A stretch of 64,000 bases of DNA, from positions 25,431 to 89,430 of the forward strand of contig JAFZDJ010000010.1 of NCBI GenBank assembly GCA_017561265.1. Direction: 5' to 3'. The translations under genes and the position numbers were made by a program. Shown one piece after another: positions 25,203 to 32,765 of this stretch. The DNA is from Bacteroidales bacterium (lineage in GTDB: Bacteria; Bacteroidota; Bacteroidia; Bacteroidales; UBA932). Each line of letters begins with the position of its first letter. Within the stretch, counting starts at the first letter, position 1. The notes under the pieces are model-generated. The model was not told the DNA's origin. It made no database searches and saw only the letters and a program-made list of their open reading frames with translations.

Positions 25203-27197
25203 TTACATCAGCGACCTCTTCACGACAAGCCAGTCGTAATGTTTGATAGCCTCATCAAGTCCGTTGTATGGGACCAGACAATTATGAGTATGCATGAGGT
25301 CGCTGGTCTTGATACCATAGCGATATCCTAACATGATATGCGATGCATTCCAACGTATATGTTCGCCTCTTGCCAGATTGTCTAGGACGGAAGCTTCGAA
25401 ATCAGGGCATGACATGTCAATATGACCGTTTCCGTCATATGCACATCTGATGTGTGAAGCTGCAGCTGCAGTCTCGGAGTCGCAAAGGGCTTTCTTTGTA
25501 TGCATATGCAGGCAGTTTGAGTAATTCTGAGTGATTTGCCTTCGTGCTTTGGTCCTTGTTTCGTAATCATCATTGCGGAGTTTTCCGTCAAGTTCGTGCC
25601 ATGCCTTATCTGCATCACCATCACTGGTGAGAGCCATATAGCCGCTATGGAATTCACGCGCCAGATCATCAAGATGATCTGGACGTATCACATTTACTTT
25701 CCAAATGTCTTTCTCCATTCCAAAAGGTTTTATGCAGTTGCCGAATGTCTTGCCGGCCTTTTTCAGAGTCTCCATGTTCAGACCATTGCATGCCTGCTGC
25801 CTTAATGCAATTACGAAATTCCTGCTGAGATCTCTGCCATGGCAGAGGGCGAATTCTGCAATATCAATAGCAATCTTCAGATTGAGCTTATCATCTCCAA
25901 GACATATGACCAGATAGTTGACATCTTTTATAATGCTTTCAATATGTTTCCAGAATGCTTCCGAGTCTACGGAGCATGGAATGAACTGCACTTCCTCTTT
26001 GTCAGTTAAAGTGACGCTCCTTCTTAATTCTCCGGCAGCTTCTGCAGCATTGTTATCGTAAATATGGCATCTGAATGCAGCTTTTTCACCATCTGTACCA
26101 GCAAAGGCACCGAACTCATATAGGAATTTCAACGCCTCATGACCTGTCTCGCCGAATCCTATTATAGCGGATGTGAATCCGGATGCTATACATCCCGTCT
26201 TTCTTCCAGTCCCGGGATCTATAGCCGCATCTACGTAGTTGTAAGGAAACATTTCCGGAACTTCCGGGTTCTTGAGACTTTCCACAGCAAGAAATGACGA
26301 GTCGACGAATCTGATCCTGTCGTGGATGTCTGTGACAGTGTCATATCGCGAAACCAGCCCGCTTTTATCTGCGTGACAATAGATGCGGCATTGGAATACT
26401 TCGTTTTCAGACATGTCTGATCGATTCCATAGGCTTTCCAGAAGTTCGAGATTCTTCTTCTGGTCATCCGAAAGTATATAGACGTTGTTGTCGCGGTTCC
26501 GAAGCCATGGAACCAGACCCTTCATTCTCTTGTCAGCTCTGAGGACAACATCTGCTTCCGATATTATGTTTTGGGAGTTTCTTCCGAGAAATCCTGAGAT
26601 TATATTCCATATGGATATGCCTTTGATAGTGGACTCGCTGTCAGGTAAGTCTATGAATACTATCTTTCCCTTGTCGCCTCTCTTTCTTATGTCGGCTGCA
26701 AGCATGCGCGATTCCCTGCCTGTCCCTAAAAACAAATGATTCCCTCCTTCTTCTGCAGCTTTTATGTTCTCACTTCTATGAAGCCATCTGCGTCCATATG
26801 CCCATCGTGATACATAGTGAAAGATAACAAGAGCACTTGTTATGACTGCCATGAAATATGTGGTTACATATGCAGTTTGCAATATAGCGCTGGATTGTAG
26901 CGTTGATGCCACAGCAGACTTGAACATGATGGTCTTTGTTACGAACATGTCAAGAGCATACTGGACGGAGAAGAACAGTAATTGCAACCATTCCAATAAT
27001 GTCCTACCTTCACTTGCGCTCATCTTAAGGAATAGAATGAGATGCACCACCCATCCTGAAACGAAAACAAAAGCAAATGCCTTGAGGAGAATCTTGTTGT
27101 CAGGGCGTTTCCCTGCAATATGCTGGAGAGTTGTACCGTAAATGATGCAGATAATCAATGTGATGATTCCGCTGATATGTAATTCCATATGTTCCAA
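25203..27197 (-). CDS. Four-helix membrane protein with TrkA-N-like Rossmann and RyR domains
   Basis: The first 160 of 664 residues hold four hydrophobic helices (IITLIICIIYGTTL, FVFVSGWVVHLILFL, TYFMAVITSALVIFHYV among them). Two cytosolic Rossmann-like parts follow: HLFLGTGRESRMLAADI near 165 and SAIIGFGETGHEALKFLYEFG near 340, as in TrkA-N/RCK NAD-binding domains of ion channels. The last 60 residues are a RyR domain (LARGEHIRWNASHIMLGYRYG, HNCLVPYNGLDEAIKHYDW). I see no potassium filter motif such as TVGYG. It converges on the RyR gene with a five-base gap and no terminator, so the two transcripts must overlap. It could be a membrane effector opened by a nucleotide signal; that is a hypothesis. 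Confidence 0.87.
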   Translation of the reverse strand: MEHMELHISGIITLIICIIYGTTLQHIAGKRPDNKILLKAFAFVFVSGWVVHLILFLKMSASEGRTLLEWLQLLFFSVQYALDMFVTKTIMFKSAVASTLQSSAILQTAYVTTYFMAVITSALVIFHYVSRWAYGRRWLHRSENIKAAEEGGNHLFLGTGRESRMLAADIRKRGDKGKIVFIDLPDSESTIKGISIWNIISGFLGRNSQNIISEADVVLRADKRMKGLVPWLRNRDNNVYILSDDQKKNLELLESLWNRSDMSENEVFQCRIYCHADKSGLVSRYDTVTDIHDRIRFVDSSFLAVESLKNPEVPEMFPYNYVDAAIDPGTGRKTGCIASGFTSAIIGFGETGHEALKFLYEFGAFAGTDGEKAAFRCHIYDNNAAEAAGELRRSVTLTDKEEVQFIPCSVDSEAFWKHIESIIKDVNYLVICLGDDKLNLKIAIDIAEFALCHGRDLSRNFVIALRQQACNGLNMETLKKAGKTFGNCIKPFGMEKDIWKVNVIRPDHLDDLAREFHSGYMALTSDGDADKAWHELDGKLRNDDYETRTKARRQITQNYSNCLHMHTKKALCDSETAAAASHIRCAYDGNGHIDMSCPDFEASVLDNLARGEHIRWNASHIMLGYRYGIKTSDLMHTHNCLVPYNGLDEAIKHYDWLVVKRSLM

Positions 27198-27215
27198 TCA
27201 GATTGTTGTCTGATG

Positions 27216-27246
27216 CAAAACTAATCATTTACGGAGTAACATCAAA
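27216..27246 (-). promoter_or_regulatory. Promoter of the TrkA-N-RyR membrane protein gene
   Basis: On the minus strand TTTG (27246-27243) is followed after 19 bases by TAGTTTTG (27223-27216), a consensus match. The start codon at 27197 lies 18 bases further. The convergent gene therefore has its own promoter and can be controlled apart from the long operon. Confidence 0.7.
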
Positions 27247-27378
27247 GGTGAATCTTATAAACTTACTGTATTCTCCACTCCCATGGACGCTTTTGGCATG
27301 TGTCATGTCTTTGATTTCCTTGAATTTCATTTTGATTGTTTTTTTGCTTCTATGGAAAAATAGAGCATTTGTATTCAT
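27229..27378 (-). CDS. Possible 49-residue protein in the divergent intergenic region
   Basis: An ATG-to-TAA frame of 49 codons has an AGGAG-like site about ten bases before the ATG. Its composition looks like protein (ending FIRFTFDVTP, with MKFKEIKDM inside). Its 3' end overlaps the TTTG of the promoter just above. No family is recognised and chance cannot be excluded. It could also be a fragment of a lost gene. Confidence 0.25.
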   Translation of the reverse strand: MNTNALFFHRSKKTIKMKFKEIKDMTHAKSVHGSGEYSKFIRFTFDVTP

Positions 27379-27436
27379 GATAGAATAACTCCTGTGATTC
27401 ACTCTTAATAATATATAAGACTTTAAAATTTGCTGT

Positions 27437-28825
27437 ATGAAACACTCAAGATTTTCCAAATTTATGCTTGTGGCGGATCTGACCCTCTGCTGCATCTGGC
27501 TCATGTGTCTGATCAATGGTGCATCGAATGGTATGTGGGTATACTCGTCATTATGGATAATGCCGTTGATGAGGATGTGGCTGAGCTTTCTCATATATCG
27601 CCGCAGCAGGATGGCTCTTGCTCCTCTGTCAGTGCTCACTCTGGCAACTATATCTCTCTTGGCAGGTCGTGCGCGCCTTGCCTTTCCGGTATATGTGGAT
27701 CCACTTCTGACTCTGTTGCGTGCTGTTCCTCCGCTTTTGGGTGAGCATGTGATAACTTCCGGAACCATGAGCGATATCTGGTTGAGGTCAGCTGACCATA
27801 AGGTATTTATCGGGTTGATAGTCTCTGTGTGGGTCATTATGATACCTTGGGCAATATTTATGTTCCGATGTTTCAGGAAGGAGAATGTGAAAAGTCAGTT
27901 CACCCTGAGAAAGAGAATAGGTCTATGTGCAGCAGTAACCGCTATTGTATTCATTGAGTCTTTTGTTGTGGCTCATTTCTATTATAGCCATGTGTCGGTA
28001 CTCGTGTTGTGCCTGCTGATGATGCTCATGCCTGTGATCTTCAATGGTGGAAAGATTGAAGGTATGCTGTCAAAAGGCGAACAGGCATTCATCCTGATCC
28101 TTCTTCTCCTGGGAGCAGCATACACAAGTGGAATCAATTACAGTCAGGCATCGATTGTCACGACGATAGCTTTACCTGCGGCATTCTTTGCAATATTCAG
28201 CTGGATCATGGATTGCAAAATCCGTTACAATGATGTCGTGACCATGATTTCGGCTTCCGTTCTGTTCGAATTCTCTCAGTATCATATCGGCATGTTCCGT
28301 ATCCTGATGCTTCTGATATCTTTAGGAATGATGGCTGTTCCTATTATCCGTCTGGCCGTATCAACACGAAGAGTGTGGACTGCGGCAGCGGTATATGTCG
28401 CGACTGCTGTTCTTCTGCCTGTATTCTGCATAGGGTATAATCCATACTCCGTCCTCGATGCTGGGAGGGTCGGGCCTTTTGATGGATACGAGTATTCCAG
28501 GAATGGTCTTATGCTTGTCAAAGGCAAGGATGGCATGGGAATCAGAGACCGTTACGAACTGATACTTCCTGCCGAATATGAGGATGTGGAGCTTCTGATA
28601 TCACATAAGCCATACTGCAAGGTCGAGACAGTGGACGGCTGGAAGATTTATGACATCGTCAGACATGAGTTTCTGACAGAGGAAGTCTTTACGGAAGTCA
28701 TTCCGTATGGAAAATTCACTTTCCTCCTGAAATCCGAGGAAGGGGATAAGTACCTCATCATACCGCTTACATACAGCCGATTCAATGACAGTAAGGTTGC
28801 TGTAATAAGTAGTCATCTTGAATAA
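27437..28825 (+). CDS. Polytopic membrane protein with C-terminal WG-like region
   Basis: The first 335 of 462 residues contain about ten hydrophobic helices separated by short basic loops. The last 120 residues are soluble and contain repeats reminiscent of WG/KWG beta repeats (GLMLVKGKDGMGIRDRYELILPAEYEDVEL and VDGWKIYDIVRHEFLTEEVF). I do not recognise a transporter or enzyme family. It is read away from the TrkA-N-RyR gene across a 239-base gap and ends 22 bases before the DUF697 gene, so it may be the edge of the island or belong with the membrane protein that follows. Confidence 0.75.
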   Translation: MKHSRFSKFMLVADLTLCCIWLMCLINGASNGMWVYSSLWIMPLMRMWLSFLIYRRSRMALAPLSVLTLATISLLAGRARLAFPVYVDPLLTLLRAVPPLLGEHVITSGTMSDIWLRSADHKVFIGLIVSVWVIMIPWAIFMFRCFRKENVKSQFTLRKRIGLCAAVTAIVFIESFVVAHFYYSHVSVLVLCLLMMLMPVIFNGGKIEGMLSKGEQAFILILLLLGAAYTSGINYSQASIVTTIALPAAFFAIFSWIMDCKIRYNDVVTMISASVLFEFSQYHIGMFRILMLLISLGMMAVPIIRLAVSTRRVWTAAAVYVATAVLLPVFCIGYNPYSVLDAGRVGPFDGYEYSRNGLMLVKGKDGMGIRDRYELILPAEYEDVELLISHKPYCKVETVDGWKIYDIVRHEFLTEEVFTEVIPYGKFTFLLKSEEGDKYLIIPLTYSRFNDSKVAVISSHLE

Positions 28826-28847
28826 AATATTTCCTATCTTTGCGCCG

Positions 28848-29927
28848 ATGAAAAGAAATCTGATACTCATAACAGGAATCACCCTCGCGGTTCTGACTAT
28901 GATGCTTCTTGGCAACGTGATCGTCATAGCGGAAAAGCTGGGGGAGATCTGTCATACCGTCTATGTGGAATATGCATTCTATGTGCTGATTCTGCTTCTG
29001 GCAGCGGTATTCGTGATAAGACCGATAATGAAGGTGCATTATGCTCCGGAGTTTCCTGTGCTGGCGGTGGATGATGATGCGAAGACCAAGGATCTGCAGC
29101 AGTTCGGAAAGAGGCTTGCAGCAAACTGCGGATATATAGCGGATGCAGAGAAACGTCGTGAGCATCAGACTGCTTTTCGTAAGGAGCTTCAGCAGTATGA
29201 TGCCGATCATGAACAGCTCAAGCAGGCTCTTCGTAAGGAGCTGGCGCTCAGATTTGATGGCGACAAGGATCTGGATGTTCTGGGAATAAACAAGCGCATC
29301 AAGGAATGGGGCAAGACCGTGTTTCTGGTCACAGCCATTTCTCAGAACGGTATTTTCGATTCGGCTGCTGTGCTTGTCATGAACTTCAAACTGATCGAGG
29401 ATCTTGTCATTGCATCAGGCTTCAGACCTACAAGGCCGCAGATGTTCAGGCTTTATGTGCGTATCCTTACTACATCGCTGATTTCGTACTGTACATCGCA
29501 GGTGTTTACGGATATGGACGGAGTCGCTCCGTTCGATATTGCATCGGATACGGCTGGCACGACTGATGCAGACATGACAGATTTCAATCCTGAAGACATT
29601 GCCGGAACTTCACCGGAAGTGGACGGAGAGGATTCGCTGACAGGTATGCTTTCGCGTTTCAAGATACCAGGAGTCGTTGCTGAATCGGCTTTGCAAGGTG
29701 CTGTGAATGCGTTGCTTACCTTGAGAATCGGTTATGTCACAAAGGCATATCTGATGGAAGGTCCTGAGGCTTTGGCAGGAGTCAGGAACAAGCGTGCCGT
29801 GAAGAGACAGGCTATCAAGTCTGCGTTCAAGGCTCTGCCTGGAATCATTGGAAGTTCTGCAACGTCACTTGGCAAGGGATTGACCGGCTTTGTGGCACGC
29901 ATGGCTTCAAAAGGTGAAAAACAGTAA
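28848..29927 (+). CDS. DUF697-type membrane protein
   Basis: From the ATG at 28848 (MKRNLILITGITLAVLTMM) the product has 359 residues with two N-terminal membrane helices (about 5-28 and 40-62), a charged helical linker, and a C-terminal DUF697-like domain. That domain has the pattern KTVFLVTAISQNGIFDSAAVLV, then MNFKLIEDLVIASGFRP and ALLTLRIGYVTKAYL. DUF697 proteins are inner-membrane proteins linked to GTPases or stress in other bacteria, with no settled function. A TATCTTTG box at 28835-28842 lies only five bases before the ATG, so a transcript from it would be nearly leaderless. The next gene starts two bases after its stop. Confidence 0.82.
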   Translation: MKRNLILITGITLAVLTMMLLGNVIVIAEKLGEICHTVYVEYAFYVLILLLAAVFVIRPIMKVHYAPEFPVLAVDDDAKTKDLQQFGKRLAANCGYIADAEKRREHQTAFRKELQQYDADHEQLKQALRKELALRFDGDKDLDVLGINKRIKEWGKTVFLVTAISQNGIFDSAAVLVMNFKLIEDLVIASGFRPTRPQMFRLYVRILTTSLISYCTSQVFTDMDGVAPFDIASDTAGTTDADMTDFNPEDIAGTSPEVDGEDSLTGMLSRFKIPGVVAESALQGAVNALLTLRIGYVTKAYLMEGPEALAGVRNKRAVKRQAIKSAFKALPGIIGSSATSLGKGLTGFVARMASKGEKQ

Positions 29928-29928
29928 T

Positions 29929-31227
29929 ATGGAGAAGAAATTATATCCTTTTAAATTCATACCGATCGCTTCGAGGAGACCTTGGGGCGGTCATGATCTT
30001 GTAGGTAAGCTCGGCAAGGAGTTTGTCGAGTGTGATGAAGATGGAAACGAGACGGTTCTCGGAGCAGATGCTCTCATCGGCGAGAGCTGGGAGATTGCCG
30101 ATATGGGATTCGAGGATTCCGTTATCAGTAATGGCTGGCTCGCCGGAAATACCATCAGTGAACTTATGGAGACTTATCTCGAAAGGGTTGTCGGAGAGAA
30201 TGTCTACAACTATTTCGGACGTCAGTTTCCTCTTCTTGTCAAGTTCCTGGATGTCAAGGACAAGCTCTCCGTGCAGGTGCATCCCGACAATGAAATAGCT
30301 GCCGAAAGATATGATACTCTAGGCAAATCTGAACTCTGGTATATCCTTGATGCAAAGCCTGGGGCAAAGGCATATCTGGGCTTCAACAGGGAGGTTACTG
30401 CTCAGGAGTTTTATGACAAGTGCAATGATGGAACTGTAGAGGAGCTGCTTAATGTGGTTTATCCGAAGAAGGGAGATGTCATGTTCATAACTCCTGGAAC
30501 GGTACATGCTGCCGACGGAGGCCTTCTTCTTGTAGAGATCCAGGACTCTTCCGATATGACATTCCGCTTGTATGACTGGGGACGTGAGAAGAATCCGTTT
30601 ACCGCCCGCCCGATTCATCTGGAAGAAGCAATAGATGTCATTGATTACAGACCATACGATCCAGGCAAATACCGTAAGGGACCTCTTTGGGGAGAGGAGG
30701 CTTCGCATGCCCCATGTTGTGCTGATGAATGCCATTGCGGAGATGAAGACCATGAGCATCACCATCATCATCATCATGAGCATGCCGCCAAGGAAGGTGA
30801 TGTGGTGGAGACCTTGGTGGAATCATCCCAGTTCACTGTGACCAAACTTAATCTTTCGGATCCTCTTCACATATATACAGAGCAGTTCGGCAGCTTTATA
30901 GTTTATGTCTGCATTGAGGGAGCTGCTTCTATACAGGTTCCTTCAGTGAGGGAAAACGGAGAGTCATACATGGAGAACTATGAGTTCTCAAAAGGAGAGA
31001 CGATGATGGTTCCGGCAGATATGGAGGATTTCTATCTCGTGCCGCGCGATCGTTCCACTGTGCTTCTTGAATCAGTCACACGCATAGAAGAAGCGCTTGA
31101 CAACTATATAGATCCTTCGACAGATCCTTTCCTTGAGGATGAGGATTATGAGGGTCTTGAGGATGGTGATTACGACGATGAGCCGGCAAGTCCTGCCGGT
31201 GCGTCTCCATTGAATTTTTTCAGCTGA
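29929..31227 (+). CDS. manA: Mannose-6-phosphate isomerase, class I, with a His-rich insertion
   Basis: The enzyme interconverts mannose 6-phosphate and fructose 6-phosphate in the cytosol. From the ATG two bases after the DUF697 stop the product is 432 residues. The cupin metal site is visible in LSVQVHPDNE near residue 117, followed by SELWYILDAKPGAKAYLGF, GDVMFITPGTVHA and LLLVEIQDSSDMTFRLYDWGR, all typical of the class I family. Between the two cupin halves (about residues 263-290) is an insert with two CC/CHC clusters and a run of seven His (DHEHHHHHHHEHA) that most relatives lack; it may bind zinc or nickel. The C-terminus ends in an acidic tail. The hslR-like gene follows by one base. 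Confidence 0.93.
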   Translation: MEKKLYPFKFIPIASRRPWGGHDLVGKLGKEFVECDEDGNETVLGADALIGESWEIADMGFEDSVISNGWLAGNTISELMETYLERVVGENVYNYFGRQFPLLVKFLDVKDKLSVQVHPDNEIAAERYDTLGKSELWYILDAKPGAKAYLGFNREVTAQEFYDKCNDGTVEELLNVVYPKKGDVMFITPGTVHAADGGLLLVEIQDSSDMTFRLYDWGREKNPFTARPIHLEEAIDVIDYRPYDPGKYRKGPLWGEEASHAPCCADECHCGDEDHEHHHHHHHEHAAKEGDVVETLVESSQFTVTKLNLSDPLHIYTEQFGSFIVYVCIEGAASIQVPSVRENGESYMENYEFSKGETMMVPADMEDFYLVPRDRSTVLLESVTRIEEALDNYIDPSTDPFLEDEDYEGLEDGDYDDEPASPAGASPLNFFS

Positions 31228-31228
31228 T

Positions 31229-31690
31229 ATGGAGGAATTGAGAATAGATAAATATCTCTGGGCTATCAGGGTATACAAGACCAGAACAGATGCGACGGAT
31301 GCCTGCAAAGGCGGTAAGGTCCGTGTCAATGGTGCGGATACCAAGCCGTCAAAGTCAGTGAAGGTCGGTGATACGATAGTTGCACGCAAAGGCGCTGTCA
31401 CTTATACCTACAAGGTACTTCAGCTTATAGATAAGCGTCAGGGTGCCAAGCTTGTACCGGAATATGCGGAGAATCTCACTCCACCGGAAGAACTGGCAAA
31501 ACTCCGTGCTCCGGTCGAGACATTCTTCCTCAAGCGTGACAGGGGAGCAGGACGTCCTACAAAGAAGGACCGCCGTCAGATGGAAGATCTTTGGGACAAT
31601 CTGGCTTTCGATGTTCCGGATGATATCGCCGAGCGCTTTGCCGACGATTTCGGTATTGGCGATTCGGAGGACGATTTCTACGAAGATTAG
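31229..31690 (+). CDS. hslR: S4-domain RNA-binding protein (Hsp15-like)
   Basis: Residues 3-60 of 153 form an S4 domain (ELRIDKYLWAIRVYKTRTDA, CKGGKVRVNG, KPSKSVKVGDTI). Hsp15 in Escherichia coli binds stalled 50S subunits that carry nascent chains and frees them for reuse. The C-terminal part has the basic GRPTKKDRR patch seen in this family and then an acidic tail that is longer than in E. coli. It is probably co-transcribed with manA, one base apart, and is followed by the large hairpin terminator. Confidence 0.88.
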   Translation: MEELRIDKYLWAIRVYKTRTDATDACKGGKVRVNGADTKPSKSVKVGDTIVARKGAVTYTYKVLQLIDKRQGAKLVPEYAENLTPPEELAKLRAPVETFFLKRDRGAGRPTKKDRRQMEDLWDNLAFDVPDDIAERFADDFGIGDSEDDFYED

Positions 31691-31697
31691 TGATATA

Positions 31698-31805
31698 TAA
31701 AAGCCGACCGGCAATTGTGTGGAGAGCGACATGCCACCCCCGGCTAGGGGGTGCCTCCCAATAGGGAGGCGGGGGTCGCCGGAACACATTGCCGGTCGGC
31801 TTTTT
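31698..31805 (+). terminator. Composite bidirectional terminator with nested hairpins
   Basis: The outer arms at 31698-31720 and 31784-31805 pair over about 20 bases with one bulged T and end in A and T tracts on either side, so the element can stop both convergent transcripts. Inside lies a three-way fold: GCGAC 31726-31730 with GTCGC 31775-31779 enclosing two perfect 7-bp hairpins (31735-31753, and 31753-31770, which share a G at 31753). The inner part looks like an inserted small repeat element. Confidence 0.85.
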
Positions 31806-31816
31806 ATGTCAGTATT

Positions 31817-32368
31817 CTATTTGAAATATCTGTTGTAAAGTCCCTGGAAGCCTGCTCCGTGACGAGCCTCGTCCTTGCACATCTCATGAACTGTGTCATG
31901 GATCGCATCAAGATTCTGCTGCTTTGCAAGAGTTGCGATTCTCTTCTTGTCCTCACATGCTCCCTGCTCAGCGAGCATTCTCTTCTCTACATTTGTCTTG
32001 GTGTCCCATACGCACTCTCCAAGAAGTTCAGCGAACTTGGCTGCGTGCTCAGCCTCTTCCCATGCATATCTCTTGAAAGCCTCAGCGATCTCAGGATATC
32101 CCTCTCTGTCAGCCTGACGGCTCATTGCAAGGTACATTCCCACTTCGCCGCACTCGCCGTTGAAATGGTCACGAAGGCCTTTGAGAATCTCAGGATCAAC
32201 ACCCTGTGCTACTCCTAGCTTGTGCTCGTCTGCCCAAGTGAGAGCATCTCCTGTCTGAACGATCTCCTCGAACTTCTCAGGTCCTACATGACAAACCGGA
32301 CATTCCTGCGGAGCCTCATTTCCCTCGTGGATATATCCACATACCATACATCTGTACTTCTTTACCAT
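31817..32368 (-). CDS. Reverse rubrerythrin (N-terminal rubredoxin, C-terminal diiron ferritin-like domain)
   Basis: The 183-residue protein has a rubredoxin-type iron site first (Cys7, Cys10, Cys23, Cys26, in [10 protein letters not shown] and CPVCHVG), followed by a ferritin-like four-helix domain with carboxylate/His motifs ([32 protein letters not shown]). In classical rubrerythrin the order is the opposite, so this is the reverse form, an NAD(P)H-linked peroxidase of anaerobes that reduces hydrogen peroxide in the cytosol. It lies downstream of a tiny rubredoxin gene on the same strand, with a 49-base gap, and probably shares its promoter. Confidence 0.92.
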   Translation of the reverse strand: MVKKYRCMVCGYIHEGNEAPQECPVCHVGPEKFEEIVQTGDALTWADEHKLGVAQGVDPEILKGLRDHFNGECGEVGMYLAMSRQADREGYPEIAEAFKRYAWEEAEHAAKFAELLGECVWDTKTNVEKRMLAEQGACEDKKRIATLAKQQNLDAIHDTVHEMCKDEARHGAGFQGLYNRYFK

Positions 32369-32417
32369 AATGCGATATTTTTAATGTTGTTTATATTTTC
32401 TAGGGTTATCTGTTGTA

Positions 32418-32543
32418 TTATGCTTCTTCCTCGGTAACTTCTACAAAATCCTCAGGTCCTACAAAACAGAGAGGACACTCCTCCGGTGCTGTTTCGCCTT
32501 CATGTATATATCCGCATACTATGCATTTGAATTTCTTACTCAT
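32418..32543 (-). CDS. 41-residue rubredoxin-like protein
   Basis: This short gene encodes a protein almost the same as the N-terminal domain of the reverse rubrerythrin beside it: [12 protein letters not shown], then [15 protein letters not shown]. Cys7, Cys10, Cys23 and Cys26 occupy the same positions. It ends in an acidic tail (TEEEA). It is shorter than standard rubredoxins (about 52-55 residues) because the second knuckle has the compact form. A consensus promoter lies 64 bases upstream. It is likely an electron donor to the rubrerythrin and may have arisen from it by duplication. Confidence 0.88.
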   Translation of the reverse strand: MSKKFKCIVCGYIHEGETAPEECPLCFVGPEDFVEVTEEEA

Positions 32544-32606
32544 AATCGTCGTATATTTAAAAGTTTATAAAATCTAAATTTGAATTATTCTAATTTGTTC
32601 GTATTG

Positions 32607-32637
32607 CAAAGGTAGGGAAAAATATGACACTTCCAAA
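32607..32637 (-). promoter_or_regulatory. Promoter of the rubredoxin-rubrerythrin unit
   Basis: On the minus strand TTTG (32637-32634) and TACCTTTG (32614-32607) are 19 bases apart, an exact match to the phylum consensus. The leader to the ATG at 32543 is about 55 bases and AT-rich. Confidence 0.78.
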
Positions 32638-32765
32638 CTTTTTTGCGGATAAATTTCAAAAATTTCGTAAATTGTCCTTAAATATAGCAAAAATTCCATG
32701 AAGTTGCCCGTTTGTGCTCCAGTTTGGCAATTTTAATGGTTAATTTTGCATAAAATCAGCGATAG

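Noticed and set aside
27229..27837. Long 202-codon minus-strand frame
   Set aside because: Most of it is antisense to the well-supported membrane protein gene at 27437; only the last 49 codons lie outside it.
30740..30790. His-rich stretch as a cloning-tag or vector contamination
   Set aside because: It lies inside an intact manA frame with acidic and Cys-rich flanks and natural codon mixing.
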